From contig JBCCFL010000026.1 in the NCBI GenBank assembly GCA_039029735.1, forward strand, positions 17,597-81,596: a stretch of 64,000 nucleotides of DNA, read 5' to 3'. Shown here in pieces: positions 23,801 to 33,642 of this stretch; positions within the stretch are counted from its first letter, which is position 1; each line of letters begins with the position of its first letter. A program made the position numbers and the translations under genes. The notes under the pieces were generated by a model. That model was not told the origin of the DNA and made no database searches. It was given only the letters and a program-made list of their open reading frames with translations. The stretch comes from CADEDH01 sp039029735. Lineage in GTDB: Bacteria > Actinomycetota > Acidimicrobiia > Acidimicrobiales > SZUA-35.

Positions 23801-26800
23801 GTGTTGGGCTGCGGGGGCCTGGCAGATCAGCAGCCAACGGGCGACAATCGGTCCATCGAACCTCGACCTGACGACACCGACGACGCAACCGCCCGCCGCA
23901 CCGGCTCCGGCTGGGAGTTCTGGATCGATCGCGGTGGCACCTTCACCGACATCGTGGCCCGGCGGCCCGACGGCAGCCTCACCACGCACAAGCTGCTGTC
24001 GGAGAACCCCCGCCAGTACCGTGACGCCGCCGTGGCCGGTATTCGGCACCTGCTCGGGCTCGACCCCGACGATCCGATCCCGCCGGGCTCGTTCCACGGC
24101 GTGAAGATGGGCACCACGGTCGCCACCAACGCGTTGTTGGAGCGCGAGGGTGCGCCGACCGTGCTTGTGACCACCCGAGGCTTCCGTGACGCACTGCGGA
24201 TCGGGTACCAGGCCCGGCCGCGCTTGTTCGACCTCGACATCGTGCTCGCGGAGATGCTGTACACCGAGGTGCTCGAGGTGGACGAGCGGGTGGAGGCCGA
24301 CGGCACGGTGGCCCGGCCCCTCGATATGGACGACGCCCGCGCCCAGCTCGTGGCGGCCAAGGCGGCCGGCTTCGACGCGGTGGCGATCGTGTTGATGCAC
24401 GGCTACCGCCACCACGATCACGAGGCCCAGCTGGCCCAGCTCGCCACCGAGGTCGGGTTCGGCCAGATCTCGGTGTCGCACCGGGTGAGCCCCCTCATGA
24501 AGCTCGTCTCGCGTGGTGACACCACCGTGGTCGATGCCTACCTGTCACCGGTACTGCGCCGCTACGTGGACCAGGTGGCCAACCAGCTCGCCCCCACCGA
24601 CGCTGCCGCCCCAGAGGCCGGGTCGCTGATGTTCATGCAATCGAACGGCGGGCTCACCGAGGCTGGTCACTTCCAGGGCAAGGACGCGCTCCTGTCGGGC
24701 CCAGCCGGAGGCGTGGTGGGCATGGTGGCCACCGCGGAGGCCGCCGGGTTCGACAAGCTCATCGGCTTCGACATGGGCGGCACGTCCACCGATGTGTCGC
24801 ACTACGCGGGAGAGCTCGAACGGACCTACGAGACCGAGGTGGCCGGCGTCCGGGTGCGGGCCCCGATGATGCTGATCCACACCGTGGCCGCCGGGGGCGG
24901 CTCGATCTGCCACTTCGACGGGGCACGGATGCGGGTGGGCCCCGACTCGGCGGGCGCCGATCCGGGGCCGCGGGCCTACGGCAATGATGGTCCGCTGGCC
25001 ATCACCGACTGTCAGGTGGCGCTCGGCCGGCTGCGGCCGGAGCACTTCCCGGCCGTGTTCGGCCCTGGGGCCGACGAACCGCTGGCCGCAGCTGTCGTCC
25101 GGGCCAGCTTCGCCGAACTGGCCGACGATGTGTCGGCTGCGACAGGCACGGCGACCACGGCCGAGGCGGTGGCTGAGGGATTCCTCACGATCGCGATCGA
25201 CAACATGGCCAACGCCATCAAGAAGATCTCGGTGCAGCGAGGCCACGACGTTGGCGACTACACCCTCGTCTGCTTCGGGGGTGCCGGTGGCCAGCACGCG
25301 TGTGGTGTTGCCGACCAGCTCGGCATGGAGCGGGTGCTGATCCACCCCTACGCCGGTGTGCTCTCGGCGCTGGGCATCGGCCTCGCCGATGTGCGCGTGG
25401 TGCGCGACGAGGCCGTCGAGCTCCCCCTCGACGACGGTGGGGCGCTGGCCTCGGTGGATGCCCTCTTCGAGAAACTTGCGAGCGAGGCGGTGGGCACGCT
25501 GCGAGCCCAGGTGGACGACAGCCGTATCGGCACCGAGCGCCGGCTCGCGCTGCGTTATCAGGGCAGCGACACGGCCCTGCATGTCCCGGCCGAGCCGGCG
25601 GCCGGGCTCCGCGCCCGGTTCGAGGATCTCCATCGAGCCCGGTTCGGGTTCGTGTCCGACAAGGCGATCGTGATCGAGTCGGCCCAGGTCGAGGCGATCG
25701 GGCGTTCGGTGGCCACCGCAACCACCACCGCTGAGGCGGGCACGTCGACCGCACCCGATCCGCTGGCCCGGCACCGCACCTGGTTCGCTGGCACCGAGCA
25801 CGACACGCCGTTCTTCGACCGCGACCACCTGGCCGTCGGGGCAACGATCAGCGGCCCAGCCGTGATCGTGGAGGCGACCGCCACCACCGTGGTGGAACCC
25901 GGGTGGTCGGCGAGCGTCGACGAGCACGGCAACCTCGTGTTGGCCCGCACCACGCCGCGGCCCATCCAGGCGGCGCTCGGCACCGAGGACGCCGATCCGA
26001 TCCAACTCGAGATCTTCAACAACCTGTTCATGAACGTGGCCGAGCAGATGGGCGTGGTGCTGGAGAACACCGCGTCTTCGGTGAACATCAAGGAGCGTCT
26101 CGACTTCTCCTGTGCCATCTTCGATCCCGCCGGCGAGCTGGTGGCGAACGCCCCTCACATGCCCGTGCATCTCGGATCGATGAGCGAGTCGATCAAGTCG
26201 GTGATCTCCCACCATCGAACCGAGGGCGACACCGGCGACGGCACCTCCATGCGCCCCGGTGACATCTATGTGCTCAACGCGCCCTACAACGGCGGCACCC
26301 ATCTGCCCGACATCACCGTGATCAAGCCGGTGTTCGACGAGGGGCGCATAATCTTCTACGTTGCGTCGCGGGGGCACCACGCCGACGTGGGCGGCATGAC
26401 GCCGGGCTCGTCGCCGGCCGACTCCACATCGGTCGAGCAGGAGGGTGTGCTGCTCGACAACGACCTGCTCGTTGCCGAAGGCGTGTTCCTCGAGCGCGAG
26501 ATCCACACGCTGCTCACATCGGGCCCCTATCCGGCCCGCAATCCCGAGCAGAACATCGCCGATCTGAAAGCCCAGGTGGCGGCGTGTGAGAAGGGGGCCA
26601 CTGAGTTGGCCAGGGTGATCGACCACTACGGGCTCGGCGTGGTTCACGCCTACATGACGCACGTGCGCGACAACGCCGAAGCGTCGGTGCGGCGGCTGAT
26701 CGGCACGCTGAACGACGGGGCGTTCACCTATCGCATGGACGATGGCTTCGAGGTGTCGGTCGCCATCACCGTCGACCGCGAGGCCGGCCGAGCGACGGTC

Positions 26801-27541
26801 GACTTCACTGGAACGAGTGGCCCACATCCTGGCAACTTCAATGCCCCCGAGGCGGTGTGCCGGGCGGCGGTGCTCTACGTGTTCCGCTGCCTCGTCGAGG
26901 ACGACATCCCGCTCAACGCGGGCTGTCTCGTTCCGCTCGACGTGGTGATTCCGTCGCCGAGCCTGATCAGCCCGGTGCCGCCATCGGCGGTGATCGCCGG
27001 CAACGTGGAAACGTCGCAGTTGATCGTCGACACCCTGTTCGGCGCTCTCGCCACGATGGCCGCGGCCCAGGGCACGATGAACAACGTGATCTGGGGCAAC
27101 GACCGCCACCAGTACTACGAGACGATCGCGGGCGGGGCGGGAGCCACCCCCCGGGCCGATGGCTGCGACGCTGTGCACACCCACATGACCAACTCACGCC
27201 TGACCGACCCGGAGGTGCTGGAGTGGCGCCACCCGGTGCATCTGGAGTCGTTCGTGGTGCGCCACGGCTCCGGCGGCGCCGGCCGCAACCGGGGCGGGAG
27301 CGGCACGGTACGGCGGGTTCGCTTCGACCAGGCGATGAGCGTGAACCTGCTCACCTCACGGCGGGTGGAACCGCCCTACGGCATGGCGGGAGGTGAACCG
27401 GGAGCGACAGGCCGCAACCGCCTGTTCCGGCTCGATGGCACCATTGTGGAGCTGGCCGGCGTGGACTCGTGCGAGGTCGAGCCCGGTGATGTGCTGGAGA
27501 TCGCCACCCCCGGAGGCGGCGGCTACGGGGCGCCCACCTAG
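23801..27541 (+). CDS. Fused HyuA-HyuB hydantoinase/5-oxoprolinase-type enzyme
   Basis: 1246 residues, the size of a full 5-oxoprolinase, with both halves joined. The HyuA half (about 40-700) has the ATPase loop IDRGGTFTDIV, then FDMGGTSTDVS. The HyuB half (about 725-1240) has QLEIFNNLF, SVNIKERLDFSCA and the GGGYGAPT end. The family opens 5-oxoproline or hydantoin rings with ATP. Only GTG 23801 and TTG 23804 are available starts before the ATPase motif, so the first 35 residues may be an unusual extension. Closest role: 5-oxoproline recycling. Hydantoin or acetophenone-type carboxylation are alternatives. Confidence 0.88.
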   Translation: MLGCGGLADQQPTGDNRSIEPRPDDTDDATARRTGSGWEFWIDRGGTFTDIVARRPDGSLTTHKLLSENPRQYRDAAVAGIRHLLGLDPDDPIPPGSFHGVKMGTTVATNALLEREGAPTVLVTTRGFRDALRIGYQARPRLFDLDIVLAEMLYTEVLEVDERVEADGTVARPLDMDDARAQLVAAKAAGFDAVAIVLMHGYRHHDHEAQLAQLATEVGFGQISVSHRVSPLMKLVSRGDTTVVDAYLSPVLRRYVDQVANQLAPTDAAAPEAGSLMFMQSNGGLTEAGHFQGKDALLSGPAGGVVGMVATAEAAGFDKLIGFDMGGTSTDVSHYAGELERTYETEVAGVRVRAPMMLIHTVAAGGGSICHFDGARMRVGPDSAGADPGPRAYGNDGPLAITDCQVALGRLRPEHFPAVFGPGADEPLAAAVVRASFAELADDVSAATGTATTAEAVAEGFLTIAIDNMANAIKKISVQRGHDVGDYTLVCFGGAGGQHACGVADQLGMERVLIHPYAGVLSALGIGLADVRVVRDEAVELPLDDGGALASVDALFEKLASEAVGTLRAQVDDSRIGTERRLALRYQGSDTALHVPAEPAAGLRARFEDLHRARFGFVSDKAIVIESAQVEAIGRSVATATTTAEAGTSTAPDPLARHRTWFAGTEHDTPFFDRDHLAVGATISGPAVIVEATATTVVEPGWSASVDEHGNLVLARTTPRPIQAALGTEDADPIQLEIFNNLFMNVAEQMGVVLENTASSVNIKERLDFSCAIFDPAGELVANAPHMPVHLGSMSESIKSVISHHRTEGDTGDGTSMRPGDIYVLNAPYNGGTHLPDITVIKPVFDEGRIIFYVASRGHHADVGGMTPGSSPADSTSVEQEGVLLDNDLLVAEGVFLEREIHTLLTSGPYPARNPEQNIADLKAQVAACEKGATELARVIDHYGLGVVHAYMTHVRDNAEASVRRLIGTLNDGAFTYRMDDGFEVSVAITVDREAGRATVDFTGTSGPHPGNFNAPEAVCRAAVLYVFRCLVEDDIPLNAGCLVPLDVVIPSPSLISPVPPSAVIAGNVETSQLIVDTLFGALATMAAAQGTMNNVIWGNDRHQYYETIAGGAGATPRADGCDAVHTHMTNSRLTDPEVLEWRHPVHLESFVVRHGSGGAGRNRGGSGTVRRVRFDQAMSVNLLTSRRVEPPYGMAGGEPGATGRNRLFRLDGTIVELAGVDSCEVEPGDVLEIATPGGGGYGAPT

Positions 27542-27553
27542 GTGGTCGCCACG

Positions 27554-30500
27554 TCATGGCGCCCAGGGGAACGCGGCGCCGGCAGGGCCGTCGGTGGAGC
27601 CGATCATGTGCGTCGCGGCGTCGGCTGGAACTGCCTGACTGATGCCGGCGAGCGCACCGATCGACGGTGAGAGACGGTAGTCGCCGGCTGCGGTGTCGAC
27701 GAAGGCCGAGTAGGGGTCGACATCACGCCACACCTCGTCGTTGGCGCCCTTGTTGGCCGCTGCGACGAACGCCTCCACCGTGTGATAGTTGACGTCGCCG
27801 TCCCACTGATACCGCTCACGCCCTGCGATCTCGAGGAACGTGGTGGCGCTGGCGTTCCGGTCGTAGACGTCGATGCGCGCCGACGGGAGATGGTGATCGC
27901 CACCGCCGCTGCGCCACGTGACCGGGTCGATGATGGGTGTCTCGGTGCCCGACGGCTCGACGAAGAGATTGCCTTCGATGTTCACATCGGCGGTGTCTTC
28001 GATGTTCCCGTTGGGCTCCCCTGGGCGCCGCTGCCCGTCCCCGGCTCGTGAGTCGATGTCGCTCGGGATGCGGAGCTGCGTTCCGTTGCCGGCGAAGGTG
28101 TTGCGCACGATGTCGACGCGCTGGCTGCCCGACACCTGGATCCCGGCCAGGGTGTTGTCGACGAACAGATTCGATGCGATGACGGCATCCTCCGACACCT
28201 CGTAGTACACGCCGTACTTGGTGTTGCCGTCGATGTAGTTGCCGACCACCGCAACGTTCTCGCACCACAGATCACACCACAGGCCGGTGGCGTGGTTGTC
28301 GACGAAGCGGTTGTAGCGGAAGACGCTCTCGTCGGTGGCGCTCGCGCCGGCCGGGCTGTTGGCCGTGTCGCCCGAGACCTTGACGCCCGCCAGGATCGAG
28401 CGGGCATCGGTCAGCAGCGGATGCACGTTGTCGTCGAACCGGGAGAACTCCACGGTGAGGTTCAGCGCCTGGTTCGAGTTGATCGCCTTGCCAACGTTGT
28501 CGGCCACGGTCACGTGGTTGAACGTGATGTCGGCCACGTACTGCAGCTGGATCGCGTTGAACGCCGAATGGGTCACCGTCACCTCGCTGATGGTGACGTT
28601 CTCCACGCGGTCGGCGCTGTTTCCCGCCAGGGCCACCACTGCGAAACCTTCGCTGGCCGAGGTCACCGGCGATTGCTGGTTCCCGATGTACTGCACTGGT
28701 GGCGAGTAGCCGCGGAACTCGAGCCCGGTGAGCGCGGAGCCATCGGCGCTGTAACCGAAGCGGATGGCCTCCTCGGTGTCGGTGACTTCCAGGTGATCAG
28801 TGGCGGCCCACGCAGCCGTGGACAGGTGCACGTAGATCTTCTTGTCGTACGGGTTGTAGGTGAAGGTGCCGGCGTCGGTCGGCGTGTTGCGCTGGGCCGT
28901 GTCGTGCCAGCGAACCTGGGTGAGCTGGTGCCATACCCCGTTGGTGTCCACCCGGAATACCTGCTCGGGGAGCAACGCAGCCCGAGCCTCACTGCTTCCT
29001 GCGCTGTCGATGAGCGCCTCGTAGTGGAGGGTGTTCTCGTTGAGGAAGTCCGCCCCCGACTCGAGATGGGTACCAACGGTGTAGAGCGGGCTGGGAGCCG
29101 AACCGGCGAAGATGCCGACCGAGCGGATGGCGCCGCTGCCACCGAGGTCGCCGAGGCCGACCTCGGTGGTGCCGAGGAAGAGAGGCGACGCTCCCTGCTG
29201 GGCTCGGATCTCGACGGTCTTGTACACGTCGCCGATCGCGCCGCGGTACACGCCGTCGGGCACGAGAATGGTGGAGCCAGCCGGTGCGCTACTGATAGCG
29301 GCCGCCACGCCCGCCGCTCCGTTCGCCGGATCGACGACGTACACGTTGGCCCCCGCCGGATCCTGCCCGCCGAAGCTCGGCCTGGCGCCGGCCTGGTCGC
29401 GGGCCCGGCGTGGATCCCAGGCGTTGGGATCACCGGCGGCGTCGGTGGTTGCGGTCGCCGTGCCGTAGTCGGTGATGACGGCCGGGCTCGCGCCCTGCAC
29501 CGCACGAACCCCGAACTCGTAGCTGGTGTCGGCCGTCAGACCATCGATCGTGGCCGAGGTGCCAGACACCACGCCCAGCCCGGAGTCGGTCCAGGCCGAG
29601 GTTCCTGGCTCCCGATAGGCGATCTCGAACCCGCTCAACGGGGCCCCCGCCAGGGAGACATAGCTCCAGGTGAGCCCCGCCGAGGCGGCGGTCACGGTGG
29701 TGGCGGCAACCCCGTAGGGCTGCCATGGGGCGAAGTCGGCGCTTGCTGGGTTCACGCAGACGCCGTCGGTGTCACACACCGACACCGACACCGCCTGCAC
29801 CCCATCGGCCCACCCCAACGGGGTCGCGAAGACCACCTCCACCGGCTCTGCCAGAGCTGATGACGACACGGTGGTGCTCACCACATCAGTGCCAACGGCA
29901 ACGCGATAGCTGCGATCCCCGATCGTGCCTGCGTCGGTGACGAGCACCTGGATCCGTTCGCCACCGAACACCGAGACCGATTCGATCACTGGCGTGCCAG
30001 GGATGAAGGCCGCCTCGGTCGTGGCGGTTGCAATGCCGTAGTCAGTGGTGACCGTCGGGTTCGTGGCCTGAACGGCACGGACCCCGAACTCGTAGGCGGT
30101 GTCACCAGCCAACCCCACCACCGTGGCTGAGGTGCCGACGACCGTGCCCAGCCCCGAATCGGTCCAGGCCGAGGTTCCTGGCTCCCGATAGGCGATCTCG
30201 AACCCGTTCAACGGGGCCCCCGCCAAGGAGACATGGTTCCAGTCCAACTCGACCGAATCCGATGTCACCTCACCAGCAGTGACCCCGTAGGGCTGCCACG
30301 GTGCGAAGTCGACGCTCGCCGCGTTCACGCACCCGCCATCGGCGCCGCACACCGACACTGACTGCACCCCATCGGCCCACCCCAACGGGTTGGCGAACAC
30401 CACCTCTACTGGCCCCGCCGGAGCCGACGCCGCCGCCGGCATGGTCACCACCGAACCGCCGGCGACGAGCCGATAGCTGCGCTCTCCGACCGTGCCAGCG

Positions 30501-31333
30501 TCGCTGAACGACACCTCCACCCGCTGGCCGCCGAACACCGACACCGACTCGATCACGGGAGTGCCGAACGCCGCCGGACTCGCCGCAACGCTCGACGATG
30601 TGGTCACCAGCGGCTCGGAGCCGTGGTTGGCCGTGACGGTGAAGGTGTGGGGCTCGACCGAGAGCCCACCAACGGTGATCTGCGTGGCGCCGGCCGGCAC
30701 GTCGACAGATCCGGAGCCGCTGGCCGAGTTGTAGTTCACCGTGTAGGCCGGCGTCGGACCATACGCCGGCGCACTCCACGCCAGCTCCACACCGCCGGAC
30801 ACGGGGGTGGCGGTCACTGGGCCGATCGGCGCAATGAGCTCGGTTCTCGTTGGCTCGATGTCAGAACAGTCCGTCGGCGTGGCGTTCGATGGGTGGAGGC
30901 ACTCCTGGCCCCACGTCGGCCGGGCCCTGATCCCGATCCAGCGGGCACCGGCCACGCTGCCAGGAAACTGCAGAGTGGTTTCGTAGTCGGCGTCGGCCTG
31001 GGCCGAGGGAGAAACGCTCGTGCCCGGCACGTTCTTCTGGGTGGCGAGACCGGCGGGAACATCGCTGGGCCGGACCCAATCCCAGGTGGCGCCATCGTGG
31101 TACCAAACCTCATATGCGACCGGTGAGGTGACGTCGGGCGACGGGTCAAAGTGCAGCGTGGCGAGTTGGCCGTTTTCGGACACTTCAACGAGGTGAACCT
31201 CGACCGCATCGGAGGTACCGATCGCGATCGCAGGAACACCGAGCAGCACACCCACCAGGCCAAGGGGCCCCAGGACCAGCATCAGTTTCCTGCGCGCCGA
31301 CAACCGCCGTATTTCCGCCACCGAGCGCGCCAT
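27554..31333 (-). CDS. Large exported right-handed beta-helix protein with fibronectin III-like repeats
   Basis: 1259 residues. A basic start and one hydrophobic segment (about 16-40) form an export signal or anchor. Residues 40-250 are beta-rich. Two near-identical modules of 191 residues (about 255-445 and 446-630) each contain a fibronectin III-like domain ending in EIAYREPGTSAWTDSG. The rest (about 660-1259) has repeated short strands and Asn-rich turns of a parallel beta-helix, as in pectate-lyase/DUF1565-type surface enzymes. Cysteine pairs (WCDLWCEN) suggest disulfides outside the cell. Probably binds or cuts a polysaccharide. Convergent with the 5-oxoprolinase gene, 12 bp apart. Confidence 0.8.
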   Translation of the reverse strand: MARSVAEIRRLSARRKLMLVLGPLGLVGVLLGVPAIAIGTSDAVEVHLVEVSENGQLATLHFDPSPDVTSPVAYEVWYHDGATWDWVRPSDVPAGLATQKNVPGTSVSPSAQADADYETTLQFPGSVAGARWIGIRARPTWGQECLHPSNATPTDCSDIEPTRTELIAPIGPVTATPVSGGVELAWSAPAYGPTPAYTVNYNSASGSGSVDVPAGATQITVGGLSVEPHTFTVTANHGSEPLVTTSSSVAASPAAFGTPVIESVSVFGGQRVEVSFSDAGTVGERSYRLVAGGSVVTMPAAASAPAGPVEVVFANPLGWADGVQSVSVCGADGGCVNAASVDFAPWQPYGVTAGEVTSDSVELDWNHVSLAGAPLNGFEIAYREPGTSAWTDSGLGTVVGTSATVVGLAGDTAYEFGVRAVQATNPTVTTDYGIATATTEAAFIPGTPVIESVSVFGGERIQVLVTDAGTIGDRSYRVAVGTDVVSTTVSSSALAEPVEVVFATPLGWADGVQAVSVSVCDTDGVCVNPASADFAPWQPYGVAATTVTAASAGLTWSYVSLAGAPLSGFEIAYREPGTSAWTDSGLGVVSGTSATIDGLTADTSYEFGVRAVQGASPAVITDYGTATATTDAAGDPNAWDPRRARDQAGARPSFGGQDPAGANVYVVDPANGAAGVAAAISSAPAGSTILVPDGVYRGAIGDVYKTVEIRAQQGASPLFLGTTEVGLGDLGGSGAIRSVGIFAGSAPSPLYTVGTHLESGADFLNENTLHYEALIDSAGSSEARAALLPEQVFRVDTNGVWHQLTQVRWHDTAQRNTPTDAGTFTYNPYDKKIYVHLSTAAWAATDHLEVTDTEEAIRFGYSADGSALTGLEFRGYSPPVQYIGNQQSPVTSASEGFAVVALAGNSADRVENVTISEVTVTHSAFNAIQLQYVADITFNHVTVADNVGKAINSNQALNLTVEFSRFDDNVHPLLTDARSILAGVKVSGDTANSPAGASATDESVFRYNRFVDNHATGLWCDLWCENVAVVGNYIDGNTKYGVYYEVSEDAVIASNLFVDNTLAGIQVSGSQRVDIVRNTFAGNGTQLRIPSDIDSRAGDGQRRPGEPNGNIEDTADVNIEGNLFVEPSGTETPIIDPVTWRSGGGDHHLPSARIDVYDRNASATTFLEIAGRERYQWDGDVNYHTVEAFVAAANKGANDEVWRDVDPYSAFVDTAAGDYRLSPSIGALAGISQAVPADAATHMIGSTDGPAGAAFPWAP
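29437..30572 (-). repeat. Tandem duplication of a 573-bp module inside the beta-helix gene
   Basis: Two copies offset by 573 bp (191 codons) encode modules with the words TPVIESVSVFGG, NPLGWADGVQ or TPLGWADGVQ, FAPWQPYGV and EIAYREPGTSAWTDSG. A stretch of nearly 50 bases around 29586 and 30159 is almost identical between copies, so the duplication is recent or is being homogenised. Ends are estimates. Confidence 0.8.
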
Positions 31334-31559
31334 TTTTGAACCTCTTTGAACCGCTTGCCAGACCTGCCCATCGCCGTGATATCACGCCCGCCAGGCACCC
31401 GCAAGCAGCCGTCAGCGGCCCCGTTCAGGCTGCTCGGCCGCCGCAGCGAGCGAGCGGATGAGTTGCTCTCTGTTGCTCGCCACAGCATCGAGTATCCAAT
31501 CAGGTGCTGAGCCAGCAGTGTGCTCCGTTCCCCAGACCATCAGATCCACGATCACGGGG
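31334..31559. other. Non-coding stretch upstream of the beta-helix gene
   Basis: No ORF with genome-like codon use on either strand. It should hold the promoter of the leftward beta-helix gene, but I see no convincing hexamer pair. Confidence 0.4.
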
Positions 31560-31938
31560 ATGAGGGCGATCGCGGGAGCGAACGTGGACGCAGCTGGATC
31601 CGCAGCTCTTCGGCGAGACCTTCCCCACTACCTTCGTGTTCCTGCTTCCAGCGGTCGCCCTCACCTTGCCGCTGGCCCTCTACGGCGTCTGGACCTCACG
31701 TGGGGACAGCCAGCCCGGAACGATCGCCCGGCGACGGTGGACTGCAGCCCTGGGCGGCTTGATCGTGTCGCTACTCGTGACGGTGGTCTACCACGGGCCG
31801 GCCAATCTCCGGTTGTGGCAGGACGACCTGCGGTGTTCAGAGCTGTCGCCACAGCAGACACCGAGCAGCCCAACCTCCAGCGTGTGTGACCTCGCGACCG
31901 CCAGTCATCGGCGCTCGCAGCCTGCGCTCAATCAGTGA
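31560..31938 (+). pseudogene. Remnant of a small membrane protein gene
   Basis: From about 31560 to 31830 one frame has strongly GC-biased third positions and encodes LDPQLFGETFPTTF, a hydrophobic span, a basic loop and a second span ending in VVYHGPANLRLW. An in-frame TGA lies immediately upstream, and the only start, GTG 31636, falls inside the conserved-looking part with no ribosome site. The 5' half therefore seems lost or frameshifted, and the tail overlaps the convergent gene. A short real two-span protein from GTG 31636 is the alternative. Confidence 0.35.
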
Positions 31939-32746
31939 ACCCGGCGGCAGCGAGGGTGGCCAGCACCTCGGCGCCAACGCTCGGATCCCAGGCAGTGCGA
32001 GCGGCGAAGGTGGTGGACGCCAGCCACGCCTCCACCGTGTCGGTGCCAAGCTGGAAACGCTGCGCGATCTCGTCGACCACGCCGGCGCGGCCGTGGAGCT
32101 GCTGCGCCTCCGCCACCACGGCGTCGATGACGGCGCCGACTTCACTGGTGCGGGCGGCGAGCACCTCGTTGCGTACGGCGATCACGAACGACGGCCAGGG
32201 GGTCTCCTCCACGCCGAGCTGCACGAACTCACCGCCACGCACCAACGGCCGGGTCATGTACTGATCCCACAGGAAGGTGCTGGCCCGACCATCGGCGAAG
32301 GCCTCGCGGGCGCCGTCGAGGCCACCGGTGATCACGAACTGAGAGTCGTCGAGCTCCCAACCGTTGCGCTGTGCCTGGACGAACGCCATCAGGTGGGACC
32401 CGGACCGGCGACGTGAGATCGCCACTGGACGCCCTTCGAGATCAGCTTCGGCGCTGAGCCCGGCCCCCGCCGGGGCGAAGACGCCCCACTGCAATGGCGA
32501 GGCGACGTACACCTGCAGGATCGTGACCGGCAGCCCACCGGCGATTGCCGCCACCGTTCCCTCGGTGAGGATGCTCACCAGGTCGAGCGTGCTGCCGGCA
32601 AGTGCCTCCAGCATCTGGCCGGTGCCGCCGGGCTGGTCGGTCCAGATGGTTGGTGTCTCGGCAAGCGCAGCGCCCTCACGAGCCAGGTGCCACGGCAGGT
32701 TCACGTGCTCGGGTACACCCCCGAGACGAAGCGGTACCTCGCTCAT
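31928..32746 (-). CDS. Periplasmic-binding-fold protein without signal peptide (NMT1/SsuA-like)
   Basis: 272 residues of the type II binding-protein fold: PLRLGGVPEHVNLPWH at the start, a TGQMLEAL motif where nitrate/sulfonate/pyrimidine-precursor binding proteins contact ligand, then SILTEGTVAAIAG. No signal peptide, lipobox or membrane span, so it should stay in the cytoplasm. There are no ABC permease or ATPase genes nearby. Its start overlaps the stop of the enoyl-CoA hydratase gene (ATGA), so the two are made together. It may be a cytoplasmic ligand sensor or an enzyme of the THI5/NMT1 type. I cannot decide. Confidence 0.7.
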   Translation of the reverse strand: MSEVPLRLGGVPEHVNLPWHLAREGAALAETPTIWTDQPGGTGQMLEALAGSTLDLVSILTEGTVAAIAGGLPVTILQVYVASPLQWGVFAPAGAGLSAEADLEGRPVAISRRRSGSHLMAFVQAQRNGWELDDSQFVITGGLDGAREAFADGRASTFLWDQYMTRPLVRGGEFVQLGVEETPWPSFVIAVRNEVLAARTSEVGAVIDAVVAEAQQLHGRAGVVDEIAQRFQLGTDTVEAWLASTTFAARTAWDPSVGAEVLATLAAAGFTD

Positions 32747-33519
32747 CGACCGACGAACTCAGGCGAGCGCTTCTCCAAGAAGCTGGCGATGCCCTCCTTG
32801 TGGTCCTCGGTGGCGAACAGGCGTGCCAGGTTGATGGCGACCCATTCCCCCAGGTCCTCCCAATCCGGGTCGAGCGCCTTGCGGAGGCCGTGCTTGATCG
32901 TCTGCACGGCCAACGGTGGGTTGGCGGCGATCCGAGCTGCCAGCTGGTGGGCTGTCGTCATCAGGTCGTCGTTGGCCACCACGCGGCTCACCAGCCCCAT
33001 CGCCTTGGCGTCATCAGCGCTGATCACATCGCCGGTGAACAACAGCTCAGCAGCTCGCTCGCGCCCGACAGCTCCAGAGAGGCGAGCGAGGCCAGCCACG
33101 TCGCAGGTGAGGCCACGCAACACGAACAGCTCACCGAAGCGAGCGTCGACGGCGGCGATGCGGATGTCGGCGAGGAGAGCCAGTTCCATCCCCCACCCCA
33201 CCGCTGCTCCGTTCACGGCTGCGATCACCGGGATCGACGTGGCCAGCAAGGCCTCCGCCAGTGGCGTGATCTGGGGTTCACGGGCGAGTCGGTCAGCGGG
33301 CGGGTCGTCCGGGTTCGCCATCACCTGCTTCACATCGTCGCCAGCGCAGAAGGTGTCTTCGGCGCCGGTGATGATGAGGCAGCGGGCGGTGCTGTTGCGC
33401 ACGGCATCGGTCAGCTCGGCATAGGTCTGCCTCGTGAGCGAGTTCTTGGCCTCCGGCCGGTTGATCGTCAGCACCTCGACGTGGCCTTCGGTGCTGACCA
33501 GCACATCGGAGTAGGTCAT
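32743..33519 (-). CDS. Enoyl-CoA hydratase/isomerase family protein
   Basis: 258 residues of the crotonase fold. The oxyanion-hole segments are DTFCAGDDV (about 57-65) and AAVNGAAVGWGMELALLADIR (about 98-118, shown in part). A Glu follows in RFGELFV. The family hydrates 2-enoyl-CoA or performs isomerisation and hydrolysis. ATG 33519 lies 6 nt after TAGGGT on the minus strand, so it is probably leaderless. First gene of a two-gene unit with the SBP-like protein. Exact substrate unknown. Confidence 0.88.
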   Translation of the reverse strand: MTYSDVLVSTEGHVEVLTINRPEAKNSLTRQTYAELTDAVRNSTARCLIITGAEDTFCAGDDVKQVMANPDDPPADRLAREPQITPLAEALLATSIPVIAAVNGAAVGWGMELALLADIRIAAVDARFGELFVLRGLTCDVAGLARLSGAVGRERAAELLFTGDVISADDAKAMGLVSRVVANDDLMTTAHQLAARIAANPPLAVQTIKHGLRKALDPDWEDLGEWVAINLARLFATEDHKEGIASFLEKRSPEFVGR

Positions 33520-33525
33520 GCTCGC

Positions 33526-33531
33526 ACCCTA
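33526..33531 (-). promoter_or_regulatory. -10 element of the leaderless enoyl-CoA hydratase gene
   Basis: Minus-strand TAGGGT ends 6 nt before ATG 33519, with no Shine-Dalgarno sequence in between. No clear -35 element. Confidence 0.45.
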
Positions 33532-33619
33532 GTTTCAGGGTCGGCCGGTCCACGACGTGGGGCGTTCGACCCATATTTCAACTCAAGGTCTGGGCCGAAC
33601 GCACCGTAGATCAGAACAA

Positions 33620-33642
33620 CCCCGGATCGTCTCCGTCCGGGG
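33620..33642. terminator. Hairpin in the gap between two leftward genes
   Basis: CCCCGGA (33620-33626) pairs with TCCGGGG (33636-33642) around a 9-base loop. It follows the stop of the leftward VOC gene (33763) by about 120 nt. No T-run, so its terminator role is tentative. Confidence 0.4.

Noticed and set aside
24545..27184. 879-codon open frame on the minus strand
   Set aside because: Shadow of the 5-oxoprolinase gene; composition is His/Arg/Val-rich with no motif.
28292..29860. 522-codon plus-strand frame
   Set aside because: Antisense to the beta-helix gene and without domain features.
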